Positions 53,811 to 62,362 of a stretch of DNA of 64,000 bases are shown in pieces. The notes under the pieces were generated by a model. It was not told the origin of the DNA and ran no database searches. It saw only the letters and a list, made by a program, of their open reading frames with translations. This DNA comes from Reichenbachiella agariperforans (GTDB lineage: Bacteria; Bacteroidota; Bacteroidia; Cytophagales; Cyclobacteriaceae). Within the stretch, counting starts at the first letter, position 1. The number at the start of each line of letters is the position of its first letter. Both the position numbers and the translations under genes were made by a program. The stretch spans positions 62,001 to 126,000 of the forward strand of contig NZ_FRAA01000009.1 of NCBI RefSeq assembly GCF_900142205.1. Direction: 5' to 3'.

Positions 53811-56204
53811 TCAATCTTCCAAAGTCACGACAGTGATCCCCATCCCTCCTCTTTCGACATGTTCATCTGCAGTTTTAATCACTTTGCGATTCTCTCGTAG
53901 GACATTCCTGACCAAATCTCTCAATATCCCATGACCTTTGCCATGTAGAATCTTGACCTCTGGATGCCCCAGTAGCAAAGCTTCATCTATATAGTCCTCT
54001 ACTTTGCCAATAGCCTCTTCTGCTCTGACACCACGGATATCCAGCGTCATATTAAAATTGGCCATTTTGAAGTTCAGATCTATACCTGTCATTTGCTTGA
54101 CACGATCATCAGTGGTCTGTTTAAATTGCTTGCTGGATATCTTTTCCAAATCCTTTAGTTTGACACGAGAGGTCAAGCCTCCCAATGTCAGTTCCACCTG
54201 ATTGCCTTTGATCGCGACGACCTCACCTGCAGCCCCTGAGCTCACCATTTTCACTTTATCTCCTACCTCTATCTTTTGCTCTTTAGCACTCAATGGCTTG
54301 GCGACTTTAGTCACAGCCTCCTTGGCAAGCTGGTCTCGGTGCGTGTGGAGTTGCTCCCTAGCGAGCTGTACCCGTTTCTTATCTGCTTTAGCTTCTTGGA
54401 TTTGCTTGATGGTTGACTCTACACGCTTGTTCGAAGACTCGATCACGCGAGCCGCCTCACGCTTGGCATCTTTGAGTACTTCATCCTTTTTCTTATCCAA
54501 AAACTTCTTGAGGTCTTGATAATCCTTGATCGAGTCGCTGAGACGCTTGTTTTTTGCCTCTATCTCCTTTTTTTGTTTATCAAGATTATTCTTCTCTGCT
54601 TCCAGTTCGCTGAGCATGCGGTCGAACTGCACATGAGACACACCAGCCTTCTTCTTGGCTCTTTCGAGCATTTTGGGATCCAAACCTATCTTACCCGCGA
54701 TCTCTAACGCAAACGAACTACCCGGTTTGCCGATTTCCAACTCATAGAGCGGTTCCAGTTTCTTGACATCATACTTCATCGCTGCATTGACGATCCCGTT
54801 GACCTGATCTGCCATTTTCTTGAGATTACCATAGTGCGTGGTGATTGCACCATAGGCTTTGGACTTAGCCAATTCGTACAGTACCACCTCTGCGATTGCT
54901 CCGCCAAACTGCGGCTCTGTCCCTGTCCCGAACTCATCGATCAGAAACAAAGTCTTGCTATCGGTATGCTCCAAAAAGAACTTCATATTCGTCAAATGCG
55001 AACTGTAAGTACTGAGGTCATTTTCGATAGACTGTTCATCACCTATATCCATGAATATGGACGAGAACATCCCAAACTTAGACTCCTCATCTACCGCCAC
55101 TGGTACACCACACTGCACCATATACTGAATCAACCCAATGGTTTTGAGACACACAGATTTACCTCCAGCATTTGGACCAGACACGAGCAATATACGTTCA
55201 GAAGGCGAGAGCACAATATCCAACGCCTTAATCTCTCGTCCCTGTTCATGGAGCGCATGTTCGAGGATGGGATGGCGTGCTTGCTTCCACGCTATCTTTT
55301 GTGTCTTTTCTACCACGGGACAGATACACTCGAAAGTAATCGCAAAACGTGCCTTGGCTTGGATAAAGTCCAACACGCCTAGCATCCGTAATCCACGCTC
55401 GATATCTCCCTGATGCATCCTGACCATATCGGTGAGTTCTGTCAGGATACGGATGATTTCACGACGCTCTGCATATTTCAGTTCACGCAGTTCATTGTTG
55501 ATTTCTAACGCCTCAGCTGGCTCCAGATACACGGTCTGGCCAGTCGCTGACTCATCATGGACAAATCCACGCACGTGCCTTTTGTGCTCCGCCAGTACGG
55601 GGATCACCAGTCGACCATCTCGTACCGTGAGCGATGCTCCATCAGGCGTATAGCCATGCTGATCAGCTTGCTTTAGTATCTTATTAACAGCTGTACGCGC
55701 ACGCACTTGACTCTTAGATATCGCCGAACGTATGCGCATCAATTCCTTACTGGCATCATCACGGAGCTGCCCTTTCTCATCAATTTTGGACTCCAAAGCA
55801 TGAAGCAACAATGCATCCACTGCGATAGCACCTAACCTGTCGAACAAGACCGGGTATTCGGTTTCGTGCGTAGTAAAGAACAAATGAACCTTCCCTAGTG
55901 TATCGACCACCGCTTTGATCTCATGCAGCTGCTCCTCGTCTAGAAAACTACCTGGTACTTGCGCTTGTTTGAGATAGGGAAATATGTCTGTATAAGCAGC
56001 AGCAGGAAAACCACCACCACTTGTCAAGATAGACATGAATTCACGGGTCTGTCCCAGCCATTCGTTTATTTTGTCTACACGGGTAGAAAACACCAATCGA
56101 TCCACAAAATCTTGACCCAGTGGACCGAGACAATTGTCAGAGATGATTTCTTTTACTTTGTCAAAGCTCAGTTTGACTTCTATTTCTTTCGGGTATAAAT
56201 TCAA
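53811..56204 (-). CDS. mutS2: Endonuclease MutS2
   Basis: 797 residues, the typical length. The core and lever domains are followed by the ABC-type ATPase with Walker A GPNAGGKSVCLKTIG (about 340-355), the D-E-F-G-T-G-T-E Walker B/ABC signature region, a long coiled coil (about 515-620), a KOW-like segment and the C-terminal Smr nuclease domain with LDIRGVRAEEA and ILHGKGHGILR. MutS2 suppresses recombination or rescues collided ribosomes, depending on species. It lacks the N-terminal mismatch-recognition domain, as expected. It follows the DUF4296 gene by 21 bp. Confidence 0.97.
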   Translation of the reverse strand: MNLYPKEIEVKLSFDKVKEIISDNCLGPLGQDFVDRLVFSTRVDKINEWLGQTREFMSILTSGGGFPAAAYTDIFPYLKQAQVPGSFLDEEQLHEIKAVVDTLGKVHLFFTTHETEYPVLFDRLGAIAVDALLLHALESKIDEKGQLRDDASKELMRIRSAISKSQVRARTAVNKILKQADQHGYTPDGASLTVRDGRLVIPVLAEHKRHVRGFVHDESATGQTVYLEPAEALEINNELRELKYAERREIIRILTELTDMVRMHQGDIERGLRMLGVLDFIQAKARFAITFECICPVVEKTQKIAWKQARHPILEHALHEQGREIKALDIVLSPSERILLVSGPNAGGKSVCLKTIGLIQYMVQCGVPVAVDEESKFGMFSSIFMDIGDEQSIENDLSTYSSHLTNMKFFLEHTDSKTLFLIDEFGTGTEPQFGGAIAEVVLYELAKSKAYGAITTHYGNLKKMADQVNGIVNAAMKYDVKKLEPLYELEIGKPGSSFALEIAGKIGLDPKMLERAKKKAGVSHVQFDRMLSELEAEKNNLDKQKKEIEAKNKRLSDSIKDYQDLKKFLDKKKDEVLKDAKREAARVIESSNKRVESTIKQIQEAKADKKRVQLAREQLHTHRDQLAKEAVTKVAKPLSAKEQKIEVGDKVKMVSSGAAGEVVAIKGNQVELTLGGLTSRVKLKDLEKISSKQFKQTTDDRVKQMTGIDLNFKMANFNMTLDIRGVRAEEAIGKVEDYIDEALLLGHPEVKILHGKGHGILRDLVRNVLRENRKVIKTADEHVERGGMGITVVTLED

Positions 56205-56225
56205 TGAATATATGAATTAGGCAAC

Positions 56226-56816
56226 TTATAACTTATTCTGTTTGGGCGCAGCAATCTTGCGAAGCTTTGGGTCTCTGAGTGAATCGGTACGGGTCAGCGG
56301 CTTTTCCTGCTCTTCTGCTACCGAACCTTCTTTCACCTCTAGAGCCAAAGAGTCGCTCAAACTAACCGTCAGCGAATCTTTCCCTATGTTGGCTATGGAA
56401 TCCTTGATGGCTTGCTTCCTTTTCTTCTTTTCCTCCGCCAGTCTCTTTTTCTCTTTCTCCTCTTCCTCTTCTAACACCGCTGCATGTTGATCATTGACAT
56501 TGAGGCTATCTACTACGACCTCATAGATCTCGTCCAGCAACTCAGGTTTCGATATATAATACTGGTAGCTCTTTTCGTACATCGCTTTGTCTACCCCGTA
56601 CTTCTCGAAAATCTCTTGCTCCAGCGAATTGTAGACCTTATTGGTAGAGTCTGTTCTGACTTTCAACAACAATACTTTCGCTTCTAAGAGATGTTGTTCT
56701 ATCAATATCTCGGTCATCTTGCTTTTTGAGATCACATCTTCTGGTCTATCCCGCTTACAAGCGTTAAGAAATGTTAATGTTAGCACTGCGAGCAAAAAAA
56801 TAAATTTGTGTCTCAT
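56226..56816 (-). CDS. DUF4296 lipoprotein
   Basis: 196 residues with a lipobox (TFLNACKRD, Cys at about 20) and the DUF4296 domain (about 25-105, KSKMTEILIEQHLLEAKV). A highly charged Glu/Lys coiled-coil tail follows (EEEEEKEKKRLAEEKKK). DUF4296 proteins are a Bacteroidota-specific family of unknown function. Its gene is first in a leftward run with mutS2 and is divergent from the DUF58 operon across 47 bp. Confidence 0.88.
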   Translation of the reverse strand: MRHKFIFLLAVLTLTFLNACKRDRPEDVISKSKMTEILIEQHLLEAKVLLLKVRTDSTNKVYNSLEQEIFEKYGVDKAMYEKSYQYYISKPELLDEIYEVVVDSLNVNDQHAAVLEEEEEKEKKRLAEEKKKRKQAIKDSIANIGKDSLTVSLSDSLALEVKEGSVAEEQEKPLTRTDSLRDPKLRKIAAPKQNKL

Positions 56817-56863
56817 ATAAATTTTAAGATTCTCTTAATTTTAAGCTCCCAAAAGTACAATGA

Positions 56864-57742
56864 ATGAAGGACATCCTCAAGAAGCTTAGGAAATACGAGA
56901 TTAGAATTAGGAAGGCCTTAAACTCCCACATGCAAGGGGACTATCACTCCATCTTCAAAGGATCAGGATTAGAGTATGATGACATACGATCCTATCAGTA
57001 TGGCGATGATATACGCACCATCGACTGGAATGTATCTGCTAAAGGGCAAGGAACCTTTGTAAAGACTTTTAGAGAGGAAAAAGAGCAAAATGTCTTTTTG
57101 ATTCTAGACGTCAGTGCCTCCCAAGAGATCGGCACCAAGGGACGTCAAAAAATGGATATCAGCAAAGAGATCTCTGCCCTACTCGCCATGTCTGCTATCA
57201 AAGAAAACAGCCAAGTCGGACTTATCTGTTTTTCAGATCAAAAAGAAAAGTATGTAAAACCAGGCAAAGGCATGAAGCACTCCTTTAGCCTAGTCAACGA
57301 GATATTCAAACTCGTCCCTCAATCCAAAAAAACAGCTCTCAGCAAGGCGTTTCGTTTCACGAACCAGTTGTTAAAGAAAAAAAGTATCGTCATCTTGATC
57401 TCAGATTTCATAGATGAAGACTATCAGCATGATCTCAAGGGACTGGCACACAAACACGACCTAATAGCCATACATATCTCAGACATCCGTGAGACGAGAT
57501 TCCCTAATCTGGGCATCATCCCGATAGAAGACAAAGAATCAGGCCGTACACTATGGAGAAACACCTCTTCGCGAGAATTCAGAAAGATACTAGACCAAAC
57601 CCATGGACAAAAACAAGCCGATTTGGAGCAATTCTGCAAACGAAACCAAACCGACTACATCAAGATACAAACGGATGAAGACTATGTACCCAAGCTCATC
57701 AAAATGTTCAAGGTCAGAAATAAAGCTGGAAAAAGTGGTTAA
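56864..57742 (+). CDS. DUF58 domain protein of the Bat/MoxR-type locus
   Basis: 292 residues. The DUF58 hallmark GSGLEYDDIRSYQYGDDIRT region (about 30-50) and the following DWNVSAK are present. A VWA-like fold follows, with FLILDVSASQ as a degenerate MIDAS. DUF58 proteins normally sit behind a MoxR AAA+ ATPase and work with it on exported or membrane proteins. Here no moxR gene is upstream; the neighbour is the divergent DUF4296 gene. First gene of a three-gene overlapping operon. Confidence 0.9.
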   Translation: MKDILKKLRKYEIRIRKALNSHMQGDYHSIFKGSGLEYDDIRSYQYGDDIRTIDWNVSAKGQGTFVKTFREEKEQNVFLILDVSASQEIGTKGRQKMDISKEISALLAMSAIKENSQVGLICFSDQKEKYVKPGKGMKHSFSLVNEIFKLVPQSKKTALSKAFRFTNQLLKKKSIVILISDFIDEDYQHDLKGLAHKHDLIAIHISDIRETRFPNLGIIPIEDKESGRTLWRNTSSREFRKILDQTHGQKQADLEQFCKRNQTDYIKIQTDEDYVPKLIKMFKVRNKAGKSG

Positions 57743-58646
57743 AAAATTCGTATTCATCTTAGTATCAATCGCTATGTATCAGCCCCTTTGGGCGCAAGAC
57801 ATCGCACCCAAAGGCGTATTCCTAACCGACAGCATCATGATCGGGGAAGAGATCTCCTATACGCTATCGGTGAAGTACCCCAAAGGCTGGCAAATCGTAT
57901 TCCCAGACTCGACCTACGACTATGCACCGTTCGAATTCAATAGAAAAACCTACATCTCTACGGTATCAGATAGTACATGGGCCTTTGATAGTGTGACCTA
58001 TGTACTGAGCAGTTTTGAGATCGACCCCATACAGCAGCTACAGCTGCCTATATACGTTCTTCAAAAAAATGACAGTATAGAAATCTTGTCTGATCCAGAC
58101 TCTGTCTACTTCCATGACATGATCACGCAGCTACCCGATAGTATCGTGCTCAAAAACAACGTGGCATTTCGCGAACTCATCTATTCATACAATTATCTAT
58201 ACATAGGAATCGGGACAGCTGTCATATTACTGATACTCGTAGGCGGCTATTTCCTATTCAGGAAAACCATCCACGCCAAGTACCAACTCTACTTCCTACA
58301 GCGAGACTACCGACGTTTCGTGCAGCAATACGAAGCAGACATGCAGCGCATCCAAAACGGTAAAGACAACACAGCAGCCATCGAAGGACTCGTACTGAGC
58401 TGGAAGACCTTCATGGAGCGAATGGAAAACCGTCCCTTCACCAAATACACCACACGTGAAATCATCGCTGCGGGCTATGGCGGTGAAGAACTGAATGGAA
58501 CTTTGCGAAAAATTGATCAATCCATCTACGGCAAGGTCGCCATAGAGGATATGCACCAAAACCTAAGTGCACTGAGCCAATTCACAAGCAATCAGTTCGA
58601 GATAAAAAAGCAGGAAATCAAAAAACAGGAGACAAACAATGGGTGA
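57735..58646 (+). CDS. Signal-peptide membrane protein between DUF58 and BatA
   Basis: About 303 residues if started at GTG 57735, which immediately gives a clean signal peptide (VVKKFVFILVSIAMYQPLWA) and overlaps the DUF58 gene by 8 bp. A longer frame open to ATG 57603 would add 44 residues overlapping DUF58 without a signal and is unlikely. The periplasmic part (about 25-150) is beta-rich, with one membrane helix at about 155-175 and a cytoplasmic helical tail. It takes the place of the BatD/DUF4381-like genes in other Bat loci. Exact family not recognised. Confidence 0.8.
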   Translation: MVKKFVFILVSIAMYQPLWAQDIAPKGVFLTDSIMIGEEISYTLSVKYPKGWQIVFPDSTYDYAPFEFNRKTYISTVSDSTWAFDSVTYVLSSFEIDPIQQLQLPIYVLQKNDSIEILSDPDSVYFHDMITQLPDSIVLKNNVAFRELIYSYNYLYIGIGTAVILLILVGGYFLFRKTIHAKYQLYFLQRDYRRFVQQYEADMQRIQNGKDNTAAIEGLVLSWKTFMERMENRPFTKYTTREIIAAGYGGEELNGTLRKIDQSIYGKVAIEDMHQNLSALSQFTSNQFEIKKQEIKKQETNNG

Positions 58647-59691
58647 TCAGGTAGCTAATTCTTCACAATGGCTTTCGTCGCATTGGTTTCAGTGGGAGAC
58701 CTTGCAAAGCTTCAACTGGGAGCTATCCGTGGTGCTGTACGCATTCTATGTACTCCCGCTCGTGATATTGATATGGTTCGCCATCGATATCATGAAAAAG
58801 CAGAGCCTCTCCATCGCCCTGACGGATCGTGACATCAAATGGAGCCCCACTAGCCTACTGCGTCTGATCCCGCACCTGATCATGCTCTTGATCCTAAGTC
58901 TACTGCTACTCGCTCTCGCCAGACCACAAAAGACCAACGAAAAAGTAGAACAATGGACCGAAGGAATAGATATCATGATGCTCATTGATATCTCCGAATC
59001 CATGCAAATCGAAGACTTCAAACCCAACAGGCTAGAGGCAGCCAAAGATGTCGCACGTAAGTTCGTCTTAGGTAGATTTCAAGACCGAATCGGATTAGTG
59101 GTTTTCTCTGGTGAAGCCTATTCTCGCTCTCCGCTCACGACGGATTACGACCTACTCAATACCTACATCGATGACATAGATTTCAATCTGATAGAGAAAA
59201 GTGGGACAGCCATCGGGAGTGCACTTGCAGTGGGAACCAACCGCATGAGAGAGTCCGAGAGCAAGTCAAAGGTCATGATCCTGATCAGTGACGGAGACAA
59301 CACCGCCGGAAACATCGACCCCATCATCGCAGCAGAGCTGGCAGATGCCTACGACATCAAAATCTATACAATCGCCATCGGCAAGGAAGGCAAAGTACCC
59401 TTCGGAAAGGACTTCTTTGGTCGTACGCGCTACGTCGAAAACACGCTCAACGAAACAACCCTCCGTGAGATCGCCAAAATCGGAAATGGCAAGTTCTACC
59501 GCGTCTCCGACAACCAAGCACTGGAGGATGTGTTCATGCTGATAGACAAATATGAAAAAGCGGAGATCAAAGAAAACCGATTCAAGGACACGACAGACTT
59601 CTACCCCATCTACCTCAAATGGGCCATCGTCCTTTTCCTCCTTTGGATGCTCCTCAAGTCAACCTTCATCAGCAACATCCTACAGGATTGA
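58639..59691 (+). CDS. batA: VWA-domain membrane protein BatA
   Basis: 350 residues: membrane helices at about 33-52 and 75-95, a VWA domain (about 110-300) with an intact MIDAS (MLIDISESMQ, D-x-S-x-S), and a C-terminal helix near residue 335. It is the aerotolerance-type BatA, which probably works with MoxR-like ATPases on periplasmic proteins. It overlaps the preceding gene by 8 bp. No batB, batC or batD follows; the operon ends at a repeat-rich, gene-free region, so the locus looks truncated. Confidence 0.9.
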   Translation: MGDQVANSSQWLSSHWFQWETLQSFNWELSVVLYAFYVLPLVILIWFAIDIMKKQSLSIALTDRDIKWSPTSLLRLIPHLIMLLILSLLLLALARPQKTNEKVEQWTEGIDIMMLIDISESMQIEDFKPNRLEAAKDVARKFVLGRFQDRIGLVVFSGEAYSRSPLTTDYDLLNTYIDDIDFNLIEKSGTAIGSALAVGTNRMRESESKSKVMILISDGDNTAGNIDPIIAAELADAYDIKIYTIAIGKEGKVPFGKDFFGRTRYVENTLNETTLREIAKIGNGKFYRVSDNQALEDVFMLIDKYEKAEIKENRFKDTTDFYPIYLKWAIVLFLLWMLLKSTFISNILQD

Positions 59692-59748
59692 TAGATAGTG
59701 AGTCTTAGTCCCTCCCTACCTGTCTTAGCATCACGTGTGCTTATCTAA

Positions 59749-60036
59749 TGCGACCGGGCAGAATAGAGTGGTTGAAATAAGTGCGTTGCATATAGACCCA
59801 AGCCTACCAAACCAAAAGCACCGTCATTGCCCGGCTAGGACGAGGTACGAGGACGCAGATCGGTGCAATCCCCCACTACAAGCTGTTCAGCTATTACACC
59901 TCCTGCAAAACACCAACAACGGGCGGACGCCCTTCTATCTGAGCAAGTGCCAAATGGTATCTGTCTCTGCTCAATGATTGATTAGCCTACTTCTCCGCTC
60001 GCCGATGGGGATAACCTGGTCTATCGCGGCTATGAC
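59749..60036. repeat. Tandem repeat unit A (about 280 bp)
   Basis: First of three head-to-tail copies. The conserved core runs from TTGCATATAGACCCAAGCC through TACACCTCCTGCAAAACACC to TGATTGATTAGCCTACTTC. It begins with GACCGGGCAG and contains GGGCGGACGCCC, a small hairpin. It starts 57 bp after the batA stop codon. Confidence 0.85.
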
Positions 60037-60314
60037 GGGTAAAATAGAGTGATTGAACGCTTTGCATATAGACCCAAGCCTAGCAAACCAAAAGTACCGT
60101 CATTGCCCGACTAGGACGAGCTACGAGGACGCAGATCGGCGCAATCCCCCACTACGAGCTGTACAGCTGTTACACCTCCTGCAAAACACCAACAACGAGC
60201 GGACATCCTTCTATCTGATCAAGTGCCAAATGGTATCTGTCTCTGCTCAATGATTGATTAGCCTACTTCTCCGCTCTCCGATGGGGATAGCCTGGTCTAT
60301 CGCCAGGCTATGAC
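60037..60314. repeat. Tandem repeat unit B (about 278 bp)
   Basis: Second copy, about 90% identical to A and C, with a perfect 9-bp hairpin (ATAGCCTGG / CCAGGCTAT, 60287-60311) at its end that is degenerate at the end of A. No convincing coding frame; frames differ between copies. Confidence 0.85.
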
Positions 60315-60515
60315 GGGTAAACATAGAGTGGTTGAACGCTTTGCATAGACCCAAGCCTATCAAACCAAAAGTACCGTCATTGCCCGACTAGGACGAGGTA
60401 CGAGGACGCAGATCGGTGCAATCCCCCACTACAAGCTATTCAGCTACACCTCCTGCAAAACACCAACACTTCTACATTTTTGGTCTTAGGATCGCTCGCG
60501 CTTAACCTAAGACCA
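60315..60515. repeat. Tandem repeat unit C, truncated
   Basis: Third copy. It has small deletions (2 and 3 bp) relative to A and B, stops after AAACACCAACA and switches to a different 3' tail that ends in the hairpin at 60481-60515. Repeat D at 61861 has the same tail. Confidence 0.85.
60481..60515 (+). terminator. Hairpin at end of repeat C
   Basis: Perfect 10-bp arms TGGTCTTAGG / CCTAAGACCA with a 15-nt loop. No T tract follows here, unlike the copy at 62036. Confidence 0.55.
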
Positions 60516-60553
60516 GAGAAATTACCTAGACCAGTAAGAGGGAATTTGTATCA

Positions 60554-61006
60554 CTAGGCCTTAAACTGTCGGAGATGATGATCTGTATGCTTATAGACAT
60601 ACTGCCCGATTTGGTCGCGGGTCATCGCTCCAAAAAACGGATGCAAAAACCCAGCGAGTTCGTCGGGACTGATCGTCGAGTATCTCTCCAGTAGTGTCTT
60701 CCAGTTGTTCTTCAAAGGCACTATGTCTCCTTCGCCCGTTATTTTGAACGCTGGATGAGTAGGTTGATTTTCTTTCAGAGGATTGTCATTTTTAAGAATC
60801 CCTTTCAAGGCTACTTTCCCAAAAAGCCTACCTATAAAAAGTCTCTTGTATTGATTGTCCCCTAGAAACATTCGCTCACTCAAAATACAATGCCTTAGCA
60901 TCTGATAAGTATTCATTTTGCCCCACGCCGCTGTTGCTTGTGGTGAGAGATTGTCGATTCTAAGCTGTAGTTCGCTCAAGACGTTTTGATCAAAGATTGT
61001 TTTCAT
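60554..61006 (-). CDS. DUF1569 (DinB-like) protein
   Basis: 150 residues, all-helical, of the DUF1569 family in the DinB/YfiT four-helix-bundle superfamily. The AWGKMNTYQMLRHCI motif and the C-terminal HTDHHLRQF provide histidines that usually bind a metal. The function is unknown; bacillithiol or related thiol transfer is a possibility for the superfamily. It follows a Crp-type regulator gene by 67 bp on the same strand; both lie between repeats C and D. Confidence 0.87.
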   Translation of the reverse strand: MKTIFDQNVLSELQLRIDNLSPQATAAWGKMNTYQMLRHCILSERMFLGDNQYKRLFIGRLFGKVALKGILKNDNPLKENQPTHPAFKITGEGDIVPLKNNWKTLLERYSTISPDELAGFLHPFFGAMTRDQIGQYVYKHTDHHLRQFKA

Positions 61007-61073
61007 GATTCAATGGTTAATTAAATGATAAAACAAAATTGGGCATTCGTTCGCTTCCAAATCTTGTCATATG

Positions 61074-61709
61074 TCAAGAAACCGAACCGCTGGCCATTTC
61101 TTTTCTAATCCTACTCAAAGAAGTATCTGTAATGCCCAACAAAGTTGCGATATGTTTGAGCGATGCATTTTTGATAACCTCAGGATGCTGTCTAAAAAGT
61201 GTTTCATACCTTTCTTTAGCAGATTTAGTAATCATTTCAATGTTGCGATTTTTCATCACAAAGTAGCTCCCTACCAACCGCGTACGCCCCGCTTCTCTAA
61301 AGTCAGCGATCGAATGAAAGAGCTCTTGAAACCTGTCAAAACCTAGTCGCCAAGCAGAGCATTTTGTCATCGCTTGGTAGTACTCTGAGGTCTTTTGATG
61401 CATGAAGAAAGCAGGCCAGTCTATGACTATTTCTCCCTTCGAAAAAAAGTGAGTGGTAATATCATTGCCCTTTGTATCGATGGCAAAGGACCTCACAAAC
61501 CCTTCTTCTAAAATGTAATAGTGGTCAATGGTCGAACCGGCATTGAAGAGGTAATCGTTCTTGTCAATGACAACATGCTCAAAAGCATTGACTACCTCCT
61601 CCACATCTTTAGACAAGGATAGGTCCTGTTCAAAATATTCTCTAAGTTTTTCTCTCACTGCTATAGGTTGTTTGTGATAGGTATAGTTATAATGGATGGA
61701 AATTAGCAA
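61074..61709 (-). CDS. Crp/Fnr-family transcriptional regulator
   Basis: 211 residues. A cyclic-nucleotide-binding-like beta-barrel (about 25-140, YLFNAGSTIDHYYILEEGFV) is followed by a helix-turn-helix (HIATLLGITDTSLSRIRKEM) at the C-terminus. No iron-sulfur cysteines, so not Fnr-like. Such regulators are numerous in Bacteroidota and often control a neighbouring gene, here DUF1569. The start is uncertain; a GTG at 61658 is possible. Confidence 0.9.
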   Translation of the reverse strand: MLISIHYNYTYHKQPIAVREKLREYFEQDLSLSKDVEEVVNAFEHVVIDKNDYLFNAGSTIDHYYILEEGFVRSFAIDTKGNDITTHFFSKGEIVIDWPAFFMHQKTSEYYQAMTKCSAWRLGFDRFQELFHSIADFREAGRTRLVGSYFVMKNRNIEMITKSAKERYETLFRQHPEVIKNASLKHIATLLGITDTSLSRIRKEMASGSVS

Positions 61710-61806
61710 GCAATAGTCGATCTATCTACGGAGAGTCACACTTTATTTACTAACTTATCTACAAGGTGATCGAATAGGCATTACCTATCACACTGGGCAG
61801 ACGCCC

Positions 61807-61860
61807 TTCTTTGGTATTACATAATACCAAGAAGATTTCAGTCGCATTGGGAAATGCGAC
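61807..61860. repeat. Two consecutive REP-like hairpins
   Basis: Hairpin 1 (61807-61834) has CTTCTTTGGTATTA against TAATACCAAGAAG, with a single bulged T. Hairpin 2 (61841-61860) has perfect arms GTCGCATT / AATGCGAC with a GGGA loop. They directly precede repeat D, and repeat A starts with the right arm of hairpin 2, so they belong to the same repeat family. Confidence 0.75.
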
Positions 61861-62070
61861 CAGTCAGAATAGGGTGGTTGAAATAAGCGCGTTGCATATA
61901 GACCCAAGCCTAGCAAACCAATAGTACCGTCATTGCCCGACTAGGACGAGGTACGAGGACGCAGATCAGCGCAGTCCTCCACTACGAGCTGTACAACTGT
62001 TACACCTCCTGCAAAACACCAACACTTCTACATTTTGGTTCTTAGGATCGCGAACGCTTAACCTAAGACC
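61861..62070. repeat. Dispersed repeat copy D
   Basis: About 90% identical to the first half of units A-C (core GCATATAGACCCAAGCCTAG at 61894 onward) and to the tail of unit C. Same orientation as A-C, 1.35 kb further right. The DUF1569 and Crp-type genes lie between C and D. Confidence 0.85.
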
Positions 62071-62080
62071 AGATTTTTTT
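62036..62080 (+). terminator. Terminator-like hairpin at end of repeat D
   Basis: Arms TGGTTCTTAGG and CCTAAGACCA (one bulged T) are followed by AGATTTTTTT. This is a complete intrinsic terminator, suggesting that the repeat is transcribed rightward. Confidence 0.6.
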
Positions 62081-62203
62081 GCTTGACCAGTCTCGTCACT
62101 TAGACAAAGCATAATTATCCTATTGGTAAGCCCCGGACGAGAATCCCAGCTCAGCAAAAACCCCCTTTACAAAGCCTGAAGGCGGTTTTCACTCCCCCTT
62201 TTT

Positions 62204-62306
62204 CAAACACGTGTGTTTGGAGCCTGAAACACGTGTGTTTGGGGCTTGAAACACACGTGTTTGAAAGGTCGAACACACGTGTTTGGAAGACCGAACACAC
62301 GTGTTT
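62204..62306. repeat. Five phased palindromes with CACGTG core
   Basis: The CACGTG cores start at 62208, 62230, 62254, 62276 and 62298 (steps 22, 24, 22, 22 bp). Units 1-2 read AAACACGTGTGTTT; units 3-5 have the inverse asymmetry, ACACACGTGTTT. The 8-10-bp spacers vary. This looks like a cluster of operator sites on one helix face, or a hairpin-rich RNA. No gene starts right beside it. Confidence 0.8.
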
Positions 62307-62362
62307 GTTTTGAGGGGCATTTGACTTGCTTTTATGGGGCTCTTTGAGAGAGTAAATACTAG

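Noticed and set aside
57603-57734. ATG 57603 as the start of the membrane protein after DUF58
   Set aside because: It would add 44 residues overlapping DUF58 and bury the signal peptide; GTG 57735 gives a normal signal peptide.
59949-59962. Second sigma-54 promoter (TTTGGCACTTGC on the minus strand) in the tandem repeats
   Set aside because: The GC dinucleotide is not at the required 10-bp distance from GG.
59735-60253. Two related 66-80-residue open frames in the tandem repeats as real proteins
   Set aside because: Their similarity follows from the DNA repeat; copy C has 2- and 3-bp deletions that break the frame, and the sequences have no protein-like character.
62204-62306. CRISPR-like look of repeated 14-bp units with variable spacers
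   Set aside because: Units are palindromic, spacers are only 8-10 bp, orientation switches inside the array, and no cas gene is near.
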